Positions 24,320 to 33,249 are shown, counted from the first letter of the stretch. The stretch is DNA of 64,000 nt from Pseudomonas sp. Root562 (GCF_001427125.1 NZ_LMGK01000025.1:615810-679809); one strand, 5' to 3'. The notes: generated from the sequence alone by a model not told the origin. Made by a program: numbers and translations.

Positions 24320-25269
24320 TCGCTGCGCAACACCGGTCGGGCCTTGGGCACCACCTGCAACTCGACCGGCTCACAGAGAAACGCACTGCAGCGCGAACGT
24401 AACCAGCGCTGGCCTGAATCCGCGTGCGCTGCTGCGCGCCAGACCATCGACAACTCATGTACCGGCAGGTGCAGCGGTGCCGGCTCAGCCCGCATGCCCG
24501 CCACCGATGCCATCGCCTTGGCCACGTAATCCGGCACGATGGCCAGCATGTCGCTTTGCGCCAGCAACCCCGGCAACGCACTGAACTGTGCAACGGTCAA
24601 CACCACCTTGCGCTGTCGGCCCAGCAGGCTCAGGGCGTGGTCGGTATCATCCGTGGCATTGCCCATGGACGACACCACGACATGCGGGCGCCGACAGAAC
24701 TCGTCCAGGGCCAACGGTCCAGGCCGAGTGTCAAAACGCAGCAGCGTCGGGCGAATCTGCCGCAGCCCCTTGCGTCGCGCACTGGCCGGCAGGTCGAGGG
24801 TATGGCTGATGCCCATGGAGATGTCGCCGTTCACCAGCCTCTGCGACATCTGCTGTTGATCGACCCGAAGCATGATCAATTTGATGTTCGGTGCCTCGAT
24901 ACGCAGCTGGCGCAACAGCCGTGGCAGCAACGCATATTCGACATCGTCGGACAGTCCGATGTGAAACGTCGTATCGCTGGTGCGTGGATCGAACGACTGG
25001 CAACGGCTCAACGCAGCGGCGATGCCGTCCAGCGCCGGCGCCAGGTTGGCAAAGATTTCCTCGGCCCGCGCAGTCGGCTCCATCACCCGCCCGCAACGAA
25101 TGAACAGCGGGTCATCGAACAACACGCGCAAACGGCCCAGGGCACCGCTGATGGTGGGTTGCCCAAGGAACAGCTTTTCGCCGACGCGACTGACATTTCG
25201 CTCATGCATCATCGTTTCGAAAACCACCAGCAGGTTGATGTCCGCACGACGCAGGTCATTTCTGTTCAT
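24295..25269 (-). CDS. LysR-family transcription regulator
   Basis: This 324-residue regulator has an N-terminal winged HTH (residues 9-68: INLLVVFETMMHERNVSRVG, LFLGQPTISGALGRLR, DDPLFIR) and a periplasmic-binding-protein-like effector domain. It belongs to the NodD/PcpR-like branch, judged by the FETMMHERN and DPLFIR segments. The start at 25269 gives the standard LysR N-terminus; an upstream frame to 25425 is not conserved. No target operon is evident next to it. It converges with the NTF2-like gene. Confidence 0.9.
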   Translation of the reverse strand: MNRNDLRRADINLLVVFETMMHERNVSRVGEKLFLGQPTISGALGRLRVLFDDPLFIRCGRVMEPTARAEEIFANLAPALDGIAAALSRCQSFDPRTSDTTFHIGLSDDVEYALLPRLLRQLRIEAPNIKLIMLRVDQQQMSQRLVNGDISMGISHTLDLPASARRKGLRQIRPTLLRFDTRPGPLALDEFCRRPHVVVSSMGNATDDTDHALSLLGRQRKVVLTVAQFSALPGLLAQSDMLAIVPDYVAKAMASVAGMRAEPAPLHLPVHELSMVWRAAAHADSGQRWLRSRCSAFLCEPVELQVVPKARPVLRSDQALLAAR

Positions 25270-25576
25270 GAGGTTCGCTACCCGGCACACGGCCATTGAG
25301 TTCGGGAAGGTGCCTGTACAGGTTATGAGTGTGGTGGCGGAACGTCTGTCGTACATGGGGACAAAACGATCATGCATTAGGTGAGTGTGCTGATACTTCG
25401 GTATAGCGCCCTGTAAAAAGCGCATTTAAATGAATGACTTGCCTATGCCCAATATAAGCGCCACATGACGCCGTGGCAGGTTTCACGGGTTTTTTGTCCT
25501 AACGTGTGGCACGCCCGTGCTTCTAGGATACTGAACCGATTTTCCGCCCCAGCCCGAACAAGAAACCGAGGCGCGC
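25270..25576. other. Divergent promoter region between LysR gene and sensor kinase
   Basis: These 307 bases separate the LysR start from the kinase start. They contain the ATACTTCGGTAT palindrome (25393-25404) and AT-rich sequence around 25424. No small gene with a credible ribosome site was found. Confidence 0.5.
25393..25404 (+). promoter_or_regulatory. FixJ-type palindromic operator before sensor kinase
   Basis: ATACTTCGGTAT, a member of the repeated ATACC-NN-GGTAT family in this region, lies 172 bases before the kinase start. No TATCTT element sits at the 30.5-bp spacing here. Confidence 0.45.
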
Positions 25577-27139
25577 ATGATCGAAACGCCCACACAAAAG
25601 CCTGCCCCTGAGCGCACGCCGCCCTTTGCAAAAGGAACCTGCAGCAAGATGCTGTTCAACACAGGCCAAAGGACCTCTCGTCTCTTGCTCGGTCTCAGTC
25701 TCAAGCCGCTGGAAGCACCCCTGGTGTGGCTGATGGGGTTGATCGTGGCGTCCTGCATATTGATCAACACCGAAACCCGCACCGACCTGACCACCACCAC
25801 GCTGTATATCGCGCTGTTGTTGATGGCGATCAACCTGCTGTCGATCAGCGCAGTGATCGTTGTTGCGTTGTTTTGCATGTTGGTGCTGACGACGATGTGC
25901 TTGTATCAGGGCGGGTTTCAACACTGGGAAACCGTCACTGATTTGCTGCACAGCCTGGCTGTACTGGCGGCCATTGTCTATCTGGCGCTTCGCAGCAAAC
26001 GGGTCTCCGACATCCTGCGCCACAAGGAAGTCTATATGGTCGGTGCCCAGCGCCTGACCCAGACCGCTTGCTTTGGCTTTCGCGCCGACCTCGGCAGAAT
26101 GGGCTGGTCGGAACAGGCGGCACGGATCCTCGAATACCCAACGGGCACACCGCCCTCGGTGGCGTTGTTCCTGGAGCGAACCCACCCCGATGACCTGCCG
26201 CTGGTACTGGCCGGTTTCGACAAGGCTGCGCGTCATGAAACCCTGATCGAGGTCAAACACCGCCTGCTGATGCCCGATGGTCGAATCAAGCATCTGCATT
26301 TGTTCGCCACCCCGCTCTTCACCCGAAAAGGCTGCTTCGAGTATCTGGGCGCACTGATGGACGTGACTGCCAGCAAACAAGCCGAAGAGGCGCTGTGCCG
26401 CGCCCAGACCGAATTGGCGCACGTCACCCGCGTGACCACCCTGGGCGAATTGGCGGCGTCCATTGCCCATGAAGTCAATCAGCCGTTGGCGGCGATCACC
26501 AGCAGTGCCGAGGCCTGCCGCAATTGGCTGAGCCGGCCGCACCCCGATGTACTCGAAGCGCGTCAGTCACTCGAACGCATCATCGCCAGTTCGAGCCGCG
26601 CGAGTGAAATCACCCGTCGGGTCAGGGCGCTGTCGCGCAAGTGCGACCCGTTGCGCCAGAACGAATCGCTCAACGACATCGTCAGCGAAACCCTGAGCCT
26701 GGTGCGCTGCGAACTGGCGCATCACAAGATCAATCCGAAAATCGAACTGAACGCATTCGGCGGCCAGGTCAGTGCCGACCGCGTGCAGCTGCAGCAAGTC
26801 ATCATCAACCTGATCATCAACGCCTGCCAGGCCATGGAGGCAGTCAGTCCTTGCGAACGGGTGCTTTGCATCCGCACCTGGGTCAAACACAACGAAGTGT
26901 TGCTGGAAGTAGCCGATCAAGGCCCGGGCATACCTGCCGACATCTTGCCGCAGTTGTTCACGCCCTTCTTCACCACCAAGGCAAACGGCCTGGGCATGGG
27001 CCTTGCCATTTGCCGTTCGATCATTGATTTCCACGAAGGGCGAATCTGGGCCACCAGCGCAACCGGCCAGGGCAGTTCGTTCCTGTTTGCCCTGCCGATA
27101 CGCGTCGCCAACGATCAGGGTTTCGCTGCGGCCATTTAA
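25577..27139 (+). CDS. Membrane PAS sensor histidine kinase (paralogue A)
   Basis: This 520-residue inner-membrane kinase has an N-terminal domain with about four helices (residues 45-140). A PAS domain follows (about 150-270; HPDDLPL, VKHRLLMPDGRIKHL, YLGALMDVT), then HisKA with ASIAHEVNQPLAAI (phospho-His near 297) and HATPase with IINLIINACQAM, DQGPGIP and GLGMGLAICRS. It is closely similar over its length to the kinase at 30345-31799. It is followed 102 bases later by a FixJ-type regulator, its likely partner, and then a lone receiver. The short periplasmic loops suggest that it senses a membrane or cytosolic signal. Confidence 0.92.
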   Translation: MIETPTQKPAPERTPPFAKGTCSKMLFNTGQRTSRLLLGLSLKPLEAPLVWLMGLIVASCILINTETRTDLTTTTLYIALLLMAINLLSISAVIVVALFCMLVLTTMCLYQGGFQHWETVTDLLHSLAVLAAIVYLALRSKRVSDILRHKEVYMVGAQRLTQTACFGFRADLGRMGWSEQAARILEYPTGTPPSVALFLERTHPDDLPLVLAGFDKAARHETLIEVKHRLLMPDGRIKHLHLFATPLFTRKGCFEYLGALMDVTASKQAEEALCRAQTELAHVTRVTTLGELAASIAHEVNQPLAAITSSAEACRNWLSRPHPDVLEARQSLERIIASSSRASEITRRVRALSRKCDPLRQNESLNDIVSETLSLVRCELAHHKINPKIELNAFGGQVSADRVQLQQVIINLIINACQAMEAVSPCERVLCIRTWVKHNEVLLEVADQGPGIPADILPQLFTPFFTTKANGLGMGLAICRSIIDFHEGRIWATSATGQGSSFLFALPIRVANDQGFAAAI

Positions 27140-27150
27140 TACACAGGTAT
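27139..27150 (+). promoter_or_regulatory. FixJ-type palindromic operator before response regulator
   Basis: ATACACAGGTAT begins on the last base of the kinase stop codon and lies about 90 bases before the regulator start. A TTAATG/TAATGT -10-like sequence begins at 27175, 30.5 bp from the palindrome centre, matching the spacing seen at 10538, 27898 and 33250. Confidence 0.5.
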
Positions 27151-27241
27151 GAGTGCCGTCTGTCGGACTGACAATTAATGTAGCGTCCCTCGCCAGGAAC
27201 ACAGCCCCGGCGGTTGCGCGTCCACCCCTTGGGAATCAGCA

Positions 27242-27895
27242 ATGAACGAACAACATCCACTCAACAAAATTACCCCAAACGAGTCCATGGTTTTCATCGT
27301 TGACGACGATGCGCCGCTGCGCGAATCCCTCGGCAGTCTGTTGCGATCGATCGGCCTGCGGGTCGCGTTGTTCGGTTCGGTTGCCGAGTTCATGAAGTAC
27401 CAGCGACCGGACACGGTCAGTTGCCTGGTGCTGGACGTAAGGTTACAAGGCAGCAGTGGCCTGGACTTTCAAAACGAACTGGCCACTGCCGGCATCAACG
27501 TGCCCATTGTGTTCATCACCGGCCATGGCGATATCGCCATGACGGTGCGCGCGATGAAAGCCGGCGCGGTGGATTTTCTGACCAAGCCGTTTCGCGAGCA
27601 GGATCTGATCGACGCCGTGTGCGCCGCACACAGCCGGGATAAACAACGTCGCGAGTCCGAGCGCCATGCCGATGAACTACGGGCGCGCCACCAAACCCTC
27701 ACCGCCCGGGAACAAACGGTTATGGCGCTGGCCGCCTCGGGCTTGATGAACAAACAGATTGCCGGGGAAATCGGCTTGAGCGAAATCACCGTGAAGATCC
27801 ATCGCGGCCAGGCCATGCGCAAAATGGGTGCGCGGTCCTTTGCCGATCTGGTGCGCATGTCTGAGGTGATCTCGGCCCAGCCCGCAATCAGGTGA
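27242..27895 (+). CDS. FixJ/NarL-type response regulator
   Basis: This 217-residue regulator has a receiver domain (VDDDAPLRES, phospho-Asp in LVLDVRLQG, Thr in FITGHGD, Lys in LTKPFREQD) and a LuxR-type HTH (LTAREQTVMALAASGLMNKQ, then SEITVKIHRGQAMRKM). It is nearly collinear with the regulator at 3431-4075. Its position after the sensor kinase makes it the probable output of that kinase and the best candidate to bind the palindromes around it, including one in its own promoter (27139-27150), which would give autoregulation. The binding assignment is inference. Confidence 0.92.
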   Translation: MNEQHPLNKITPNESMVFIVDDDAPLRESLGSLLRSIGLRVALFGSVAEFMKYQRPDTVSCLVLDVRLQGSSGLDFQNELATAGINVPIVFITGHGDIAMTVRAMKAGAVDFLTKPFREQDLIDAVCAAHSRDKQRRESERHADELRARHQTLTAREQTVMALAASGLMNKQIAGEIGLSEITVKIHRGQAMRKMGARSFADLVRMSEVISAQPAIR

Positions 27896-27897
27896 CT

Positions 27898-27939
27898 ATA
27901 CCCACGTATGCTGTGCGTCCTTTCGGGACAGCGTATCTT
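27898..27939 (+). promoter_or_regulatory. FixJ-type operator plus -10 element before lone receiver
   Basis: ATACCCACGTAT (27898-27909) begins two bases after the regulator stop codon. TATCTT (27934-27939) has its first base 30.5 bp from the palindrome centre. The same two elements with the same spacing occur at 33250-33291. The region expected to be -35 has no consensus, as in activator-dependent promoters. Confidence 0.6.
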
Positions 27940-27994
27940 GCAGTGATGGCGCAGAGCCTTTTCAGTGTTCTGCGTTACCAGGCAGGACACCACT

Positions 27995-28369
27995 ATGTGT
28001 AATGAGGCAATGATTGCCGTTGTCGATAACGATGAATCCGTTCGAATGGCATTAGACAGTTTATTGCGATCCAGTGGTTATCGGGTTCGTACGTACGGGG
28101 GAGCAAAGGAGTTTCTTTTTTCCGAGGATCTTTTAGTGACGTTCTGTTTGATCTCCGACATACAAATGCCGGAAATGGACGGCATCAGCATGTATGAGCA
28201 ACTGGCGGCCCGAGGCATCCATATACCGGTGATTTTCATAACGGGAAACCCTTATGCACAGCGGCCTCCCGGCCTCGGCGCGAAGAAACCGATTGCCTTT
28301 TTCCCCAAGCCTTTTTCCACCGACAAGTTGCTCGCCTGTATCGAAACAGTCCTCAACCGACGCAACTAA
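27995..28369 (+). CDS. Stand-alone response regulator receiver domain
   Basis: This 124-residue CheY-like protein has the acidic pair in VVDNDES, phospho-Asp in LISDIQMPEMDG, Thr in FITGNP and Lys in FFPKPFSTDKL, with no output domain. It is similar to the receivers at 10615 and 33345, including the C-terminal LLACIE helix. It follows the FixJ regulator but has its own operator and -10 (27898-27939). A role as phosphate sink or competitor for the neighbouring kinases is plausible. The start at 27995 gives the standard receiver N-terminus; an upstream in-frame ATG at 27965 is less likely. Confidence 0.87.
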   Translation: MCNEAMIAVVDNDESVRMALDSLLRSSGYRVRTYGGAKEFLFSEDLLVTFCLISDIQMPEMDGISMYEQLAARGIHIPVIFITGNPYAQRPPGLGAKKPIAFFPKPFSTDKLLACIETVLNRRN

Positions 28370-28382
28370 CTTCAGCCGGTTA

Positions 28383-28394
28383 ATACCTTGGTAT
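28383..28394 (+). promoter_or_regulatory. FixJ-type palindromic operator before NDH-2-like gene
   Basis: ATACCTTGGTAT has perfect five-base arms and lies 13 bases after the receiver stop codon and about 200 bases before the flavoprotein start. A direct repeat CTCATACT(T/C) follows at 28401-28419. Confidence 0.5.
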
Positions 28395-28592
28395 AGCCCA
28401 CTCATACTTACTCATACTCGCGCTGACCCAATGTAGCAGTGTCAGATTCAAACCGCTCGAATACCATCTGCTGCAGATCAAGCCGAACCGTCTGCGCCGC
28501 GTTTTTTTTACCACTACGCGAATGATTGGCCACAGCGGTAGTGCTTACATCGCAACAACTTTCTCCCTCGATTGTTCTTCAGGAGCAAAACA

Positions 28593-29792
28593 ATGAAACA
28601 GCAAATTTTGATTATCGGTGCAGGTTTCGGTGGTGTATGGAGCGCATTGAGCGCTGCCCGTCTGCTGGACAAGCACGATCGAAATGACATCGAAATCACC
28701 GTGCTGGCTCCTCAAGCTGAACTGCGGATCCGCCCGCGCTTCTACGAGCCCGATGTACACACCATGAAAGCACCGCTGAACGATCTGTTCGATGCCGTGG
28801 GCGTGAAATTCGTTCAGGGTTCGGCCGAGGTGATCGACGAGAAAAACAAACAGGTTGGCTACACCAACGTCGCCGGTGTCCAGGGCAAGTTGAGCTACGA
28901 CCGCCTGGTGCTGGCTGCCGGCAGCAAGCTGATGCGTCCGCCGCTCGAAGGCCTGGAGCATGCGTTCGATGTCGATGAAATCGAATCCGCCACCGAACTG
29001 GAAGCGCACATCAAGGCGCTGAAGGACCAGCCGGCCAGTGCTGCGCGCAATACCGTAGTGGTGATCGGCGGTGGTTTCACCGGTATCGAAACCGCCACTG
29101 AAATGCCGGCACGCCTGCGTGCCGCGCTGGGTGATGACGCCGACATCCGTGTGGTCGTTCTCGAACGCGCCCCGCAAATCGGTGCCGCTCTTGGCGACGG
29201 CATTCGCCCATCCATCGTCGAGGCGTCGGAACATCTGGGCATCGAATGGCTGGTCGGCGCCACCACGGCCTCGGTCGATGCAAACGGTGTGACCCTCACC
29301 GATGGCCGTCGCATCGAGTCCAACACAGTGATCTGGACCGTGGGTTTCCGCGCCCACTCGCTGACCGAGCAAGTGCAAGGCACCCGCGATCATCAGGGTC
29401 GTCTGCATGTGGATCAGAACCTGAAAGTGCGCGGGCACGCCGATGTCTTCGCCAGTGGTGACGTGGCCTATGCCGCCACCGATGATCAGGGCAATTTCGC
29501 CGCCATGTCCTGCCAGCACGCGATTGCTTTGGGTCGCTACGCCGGCAACAACGTCGCCGCCGAACTGCTGGGCGTGGAACCGATGGCCTACAGCCAACCC
29601 AAGTACGTCACTTGCCTGGACCTGGGCACCTGGGGTGCGGTGTTCACCGAGGGCTGGGATCGCCAGGTGAAATTGGTGAAACAGGAAGCCAAGGAACTCA
29701 AGACCCAGATCAACTCCGTGTGGATCTACCCGCCGGCGGCAGATCGTGCCACCGCGCTGGCCGCGGCTGATCCATTGATTCCAGTGGCCTGA
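28593..29792 (+). CDS. NAD(P)/FAD-dependent oxidoreductase, NDH-2-like
   Basis: This 399-residue two-dinucleotide-binding flavoprotein has FAD motif ILIIGAGFGGVWSA at residues 5-18, NAD motif VVVIGGGFTGIETA near 155, and the FAD-closing segment FASGDVAYA. It fits type II NADH:quinone oxidoreductases, which pass electrons from NADH to quinone without proton pumping, though the C-terminal membrane-binding region is not obvious. An alternative is a sulfide:quinone- or rubredoxin-reductase-like enzyme. A strong AGGAG precedes the ATG at 28593. It lies in the FixJ-operator block next to a small membrane protein gene 22 bases downstream. Confidence 0.87.
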   Translation: MKQQILIIGAGFGGVWSALSAARLLDKHDRNDIEITVLAPQAELRIRPRFYEPDVHTMKAPLNDLFDAVGVKFVQGSAEVIDEKNKQVGYTNVAGVQGKLSYDRLVLAAGSKLMRPPLEGLEHAFDVDEIESATELEAHIKALKDQPASAARNTVVVIGGGFTGIETATEMPARLRAALGDDADIRVVVLERAPQIGAALGDGIRPSIVEASEHLGIEWLVGATTASVDANGVTLTDGRRIESNTVIWTVGFRAHSLTEQVQGTRDHQGRLHVDQNLKVRGHADVFASGDVAYAATDDQGNFAAMSCQHAIALGRYAGNNVAAELLGVEPMAYSQPKYVTCLDLGTWGAVFTEGWDRQVKLVKQEAKELKTQINSVWIYPPAADRATALAAADPLIPVA

Positions 29793-29814
29793 CGCCAAGC
29801 CGCAGGTGATCGAT

Positions 29815-30075
29815 ATGTATGCTTTTTTCGAAGATCCGTATCGGGTACTGAGGCTGTCCCATGTACTGCTGATCGGTGGGTTGTTCGCGCTGCTCATCGG
29901 TGCCGTTCTGGCTTACGGCTATGACGCGTATCTGTCATTGCCCGGCCTGGTGATGGCCCATGCCTTGACGATACTCGGTCCGACAGCCATCAAGCTGGGT
30001 TATGTCATGCGCTTGCTGTCTTTCAATCGGCTGCGACAAAACCCGCTGACAACGCTGCAGGGTTTCACCGGGTGA
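29815..30075 (+). CDS. Small two-helix membrane protein (PpyR-like?)
   Basis: This 86-residue protein has two hydrophobic helices (about residues 16-37 and 44-66), starting MYAFFEDPYRVLRLSHVLLI and ending in a basic tail (RLLSFNRLRQNPL). It is co-directional with the NDH-2-like gene, 22 bases away, and followed by a strong terminator, so the two form a unit. It reminds me of PpyR, a small Pseudomonas membrane protein reported to affect the psl and pyoverdine genes, but this rests on recollection and shared length and topology. The start is placed at 29815; an upstream GTG at 29806 is possible. Confidence 0.6.
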   Translation: MYAFFEDPYRVLRLSHVLLIGGLFALLIGAVLAYGYDAYLSLPGLVMAHALTILGPTAIKLGYVMRLLSFNRLRQNPLTTLQGFTG

Positions 30076-30138
30076 AGTGAAGTTAAACGCCCGTATCCCG
30101 GCCAGCCCACTCCTTGCTGGACCGGGACATTTCCCAAG

Positions 30139-30172
30139 CGCCCGCCACTGGTTTTTCTGGCGGGCGTTTTTT
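30139..30172 (+). terminator. Rho-independent terminator
   Basis: CGCCCGCCA, loop including TTTTT, TGGCGGGCG, then TTTTTT. A nine-pair GC-rich stem with a T-run, 63 bases after the small membrane protein gene. Confidence 0.92.
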
Positions 30173-30344
30173 ATCACGTCAGCTCTACCGCAATTCCCGA
30201 TGAACATTTGCTCCAAAGGACAACTGAACAGCCCATTTCAGTAGTGCTTTTGCACAACAACACCAACGCCCCTCACTAAGAGTTTGCCCGGCATCACCGA
30301 TGCCCTGCGAGTTGCCGTTCGATAGCAAAAACCCGGAAGAACAA

Positions 30345-31799
30345 ATGTCTATCATTAAACGTTGCAAGAAACTTTTTTTTTCAGATGCCTTGGCCTGGCT
30401 GGCTGCCATTGCGGTCGGCAGCATGATCTTTATTACCAACTCTTACCTTGAGCTGGATGTTGCGCCGACACTGTTCTACATCACGCTGGTGTTCATGTCG
30501 GCGAACTTCTTTCCTGTTCCGGTTTTCCTCGCCGTCGCTTTCGGTTGCGTAGCCATCCTGAGCGCCACCTTCGTCGTCGAAGAAGGCTACCGCGATCACC
30601 GGATGATCGCCGGGTTCGTGCGTTGCCTGATCGCACTGACCACCATCACCTTGCTGGCGCTGCGCAGCAAGCGCGCGACCGAGACGTTGCGTCGCAAAGA
30701 AGCGTTCTTTCTGGGTGCAGAAAAACTCAGTCACACCGGCAGTGTCGGTTTTGCCATCGATGACGAGGTGATCGTGTCGTGGTCGGATGAAGCCTCGCGC
30801 ATTTTCGAGTACCCACTGGGCGAAACGCCAACGCTGGCGATGGCCCGCGAGCGCACACATCCTGATGACCTGGCGATTTTCGACAGTGTCCTGGAACAGG
30901 CTGCCCGCCAGAAAAGCCTGATTGAAGTGGAGCACCGGCTGGTCATGCCCGATGGCCGGATCAAGCATGTGCAGATGATCGCCAACCCACTGTTCAAGCA
31001 TGGCAGGCGCATTGAGTACGTCGGTGCCTTGATGGATGTGACCGGGTCAAGACACTCCGAAGAAGCGCTGTTGCACACCCAGGCCAAACTCGCTCACGTG
31101 ACGCGGGTGACCTCCATGGGTGAATTGGCCGCGTCCATTGCCCATGAGATCAACCAACCGTTGGCGGCGGTGATCACCAGCGGTGAATCCTGCAAGCGCT
31201 GGATCAACCGCCCCGAGCCGAACCTCGAAGAAGCTCGCCGCTCACTGGACCGGATCATTCAGAATTCAGCCAGGGTGTCCGATGTCATCACCTGCATTCG
31301 GGCGCTGTCGCGCCAGAGTGAAGTGCAGCGCCAGACCGAAGTGTTCGACGAAATCGTCAGTGACTCACTGACGCTCATGCAACATGACATCTGCAATCAT
31401 CAGGTTCGTCCACTCGCACAGCTGGGTGCCCCCGGCGCGCACATCCACGGTGACCGGATACAACTGCAGCAAGTGATCATCAATCTGATCATCAATGCCT
31501 GCCAGGCCATGGCCAATGTGCATGACCGGGCACGAACGCTGCGGATTCAAACGTCGGTCCAGGATAACGAAGCGCTGCTTGAAATCGCCGATTCCGGCAC
31601 CGGCATTGCCGAAGACATTCTGCCATCGCTGTTCGATCCGTTCTTCACCACCAAACCCACCGGCCTGGGGATGGGCCTCTCGATTTGCCGCTCGATCATT
31701 GAATTTCATGGTGGGCGCATCTGGGTGTCCAGCGAAGTGGGAGTGGGCACGCAGTTTCTGTTTGCGATTCCGCTGACGTCCCCGAATCACGATGAATAA
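30345..31799 (+). CDS. Membrane PAS sensor histidine kinase (paralogue B)
   Basis: This 484-residue kinase is collinear with the one at 25577-27139: N-terminal helices (about residues 12-105), PAS (about 115-240; HPDDLAI, VEHRLVMPDGRIKHV, YVGALMDVTG), HisKA with ASIAHEINQPLAAV (phospho-His near 266) and HATPase with IINLIINACQAM and GLGMGLSICRS. The two look like a duplication that has diverged in the membrane sensor part. No response regulator gene follows directly, so it may share the FixJ regulator at 27242. I start at 30345 (GGAAG upstream); an ATG at 30300 is alternative. No palindrome of the FixJ type was found directly before it. Confidence 0.91.
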   Translation: MSIIKRCKKLFFSDALAWLAAIAVGSMIFITNSYLELDVAPTLFYITLVFMSANFFPVPVFLAVAFGCVAILSATFVVEEGYRDHRMIAGFVRCLIALTTITLLALRSKRATETLRRKEAFFLGAEKLSHTGSVGFAIDDEVIVSWSDEASRIFEYPLGETPTLAMARERTHPDDLAIFDSVLEQAARQKSLIEVEHRLVMPDGRIKHVQMIANPLFKHGRRIEYVGALMDVTGSRHSEEALLHTQAKLAHVTRVTSMGELAASIAHEINQPLAAVITSGESCKRWINRPEPNLEEARRSLDRIIQNSARVSDVITCIRALSRQSEVQRQTEVFDEIVSDSLTLMQHDICNHQVRPLAQLGAPGAHIHGDRIQLQQVIINLIINACQAMANVHDRARTLRIQTSVQDNEALLEIADSGTGIAEDILPSLFDPFFTTKPTGLGMGLSICRSIIEFHGGRIWVSSEVGVGTQFLFAIPLTSPNHDE

Positions 31800-31844
31800 C
31801 CTTCATCCACACATGCCGCCATGCGGTGCTTTGGAGAACTCGCT

Positions 31845-32534
31845 GTGTCTATCAATGAAACAAGCCCGCATCCTGATCATGCCCAACCGCGCACCATCGT
31901 GTTCGTGGCCTACCCGCAAATGGGTCTGCTGGACCTGACCGGTGCCCAGACAGTGTTCTGGGTGGCCAACAAAGCCATGACTGAACGCGGGCTCCCCGGC
32001 TATGCGCTGCATACCGCCAGTCTCACCGGTGGCGAAATCCAGTCGGCCGAAGGCCTGGTGGTGCAAAGCCGGAAGCTGAGCGAGTTTGACGATAACCCGG
32101 TCGATACCCTGATCGTCCCCGGCTCCCCGAGCATTCGCCAGATCCTTGCCGAAAGTACGGCGCTGGTGGACTGGCTGCGCCAGGCTTCAGCCACGGCCAC
32201 GCGCACGGCGTCGGTGTGCAGCGGCACATTCTTGCTGGCCCAGGCCGGTTTGCTCGATGGCCGGCGGGCCGCGACCCATTGGGTGATGGCCGAATGGTTC
32301 GAGCGCCTGTACCCCCAGGTCGAACTGGATCAGGAAGCGATCTTCGTGCAGCAACAGTCGGTGTGGACCTCCGCCGGCATCAGTGCCGGGATCGATCTGG
32401 CCTTGGCGCTCGTGGAGGCTGACGGGGGGCGCGAAGTCGCGATGCAGGTCGCCCGACACATGGTGGTGTATTACCGCCGACCAGACAATCAGGAGCACTG
32501 GGGCGCATTGCTGCAATCGCAATTCCAATGCTGA
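31845..32534 (+). CDS. DJ-1/PfpI-domain protein (GlxA-like, no AraC HTH)
   Basis: This 229-residue protein has the DJ-1/PfpI fold, with the nucleophile-elbow Cys in ASVCSGTFLLAQAG (near residue 126) and TLIVPGSPSI before it. Sequence and order match the N-terminal domain of GlxA-type AraC regulators up to ARHMVVYYRRP, but the frame stops at 32534 and the DNA-binding domain is absent. It may be an enzyme-like or sensor protein in its own right, or a regulator truncated long ago. The likely start is GTG at 31845 with TTTGGAG ten bases upstream; the ATG at 31821 is an alternative. Confidence 0.75.
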   Translation: MSINETSPHPDHAQPRTIVFVAYPQMGLLDLTGAQTVFWVANKAMTERGLPGYALHTASLTGGEIQSAEGLVVQSRKLSEFDDNPVDTLIVPGSPSIRQILAESTALVDWLRQASATATRTASVCSGTFLLAQAGLLDGRRAATHWVMAEWFERLYPQVELDQEAIFVQQQSVWTSAGISAGIDLALALVEADGGREVAMQVARHMVVYYRRPDNQEHWGALLQSQFQC

Positions 32535-32539
32535 CGCCC

Positions 32540-32551
32540 ATACCCAGGTAT
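32540..32551 (+). promoter_or_regulatory. FixJ-type palindromic operator before Dps-like gene
   Basis: ATACCCAGGTAT has perfect five-base arms (ATACC/GGTAT) and lies five bases after the preceding stop codon and 130 bases before the Dps-like gene. No -10 element sits at the 30.5-bp position. Confidence 0.5.
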
Positions 32552-32681
32552 GACGACTGTAGCCCCATGTGCTACGCCACTGTCTTGAGGTAGGAGTGTT
32601 GTCAGGCGTGTATCGATTTACGCTGGGCACCTTGAATGAATCAACTCATCGCGCCGACGCGCTGACCCGGGGACGGTTGTC

Positions 32682-33212
32682 ATGAACGCACTGCAAAAGC
32701 TGTACATCGTCAGTCATCCGCTGCGCATCAGTCGCTATGGTGCGCATACGTCGCTGTCCACTTGCGAGCGAGTGGAGATCATCGACGCGTTGACGCAAAC
32801 CCTCAACACCACGCTGGGCATTCTTGCGCAGCTCAAACGGGGTCAGCAGACAGTACGAAACGTCAGCTTCCTGCCGGTGCAACAGCTGTTCCATCGCTTG
32901 GTACGCGTCAACGCCGATTACGCCGAATTCCTTGCCGACGGCATCACCGACCTCGGCGGATACGTTGAAACCGCGGCGCTCTACAGCCTGAATGACAGTC
33001 GTGAATCACAGTGTTTTGCCGACTGCCTGACCGGGATTTGTCAGGGTACGCGCCGCCTGCGAGCCTTTGATGCCTTGCTGCGCGACTGCTGCGACAGCGC
33101 TATCGAAAACAAGGACACCGCCAGCAAACGATTCTTTGAAGAGTGCGCACGGCACAACGCGCGTTTCCTGTCGCTGCTCGAGGACAACCTGGCCCGGGAA
33201 CAGCCGTACTGA
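32682..33212 (+). CDS. Dps/ferritin-like helical protein
   Basis: This 176-residue protein is predicted all-helical. The segment FHRLVRVNADYAEFLADGIT followed by DLGGYVETAALY resembles Dps-type ferritins in which a long helix ends in AERxxxLGG. The HWxxxG ferroxidase motif of true Dps proteins is not present at the expected place, so iron oxidation is doubtful. It may be a structural or DNA-binding relative or belong to another four-helix family. It is preceded by a FixJ-type palindrome and sits between a DJ-1 protein and a lone receiver, in a block that also holds catalase, which would fit an oxidative-stress role. Confidence 0.5.
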   Translation: MNALQKLYIVSHPLRISRYGAHTSLSTCERVEIIDALTQTLNTTLGILAQLKRGQQTVRNVSFLPVQQLFHRLVRVNADYAEFLADGITDLGGYVETAALYSLNDSRESQCFADCLTGICQGTRRLRAFDALLRDCCDSAIENKDTASKRFFEECARHNARFLSLLEDNLAREQPY

Positions 33213-33249
33213 GAACGCTGCTGTATTTATCTAAAATCAACCAACAAAC

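Noticed and set aside
28401..28419. Direct repeat CTCATACT(T/C) as a possible second operator
   Set aside because: Short, single occurrence, no match elsewhere in the window.
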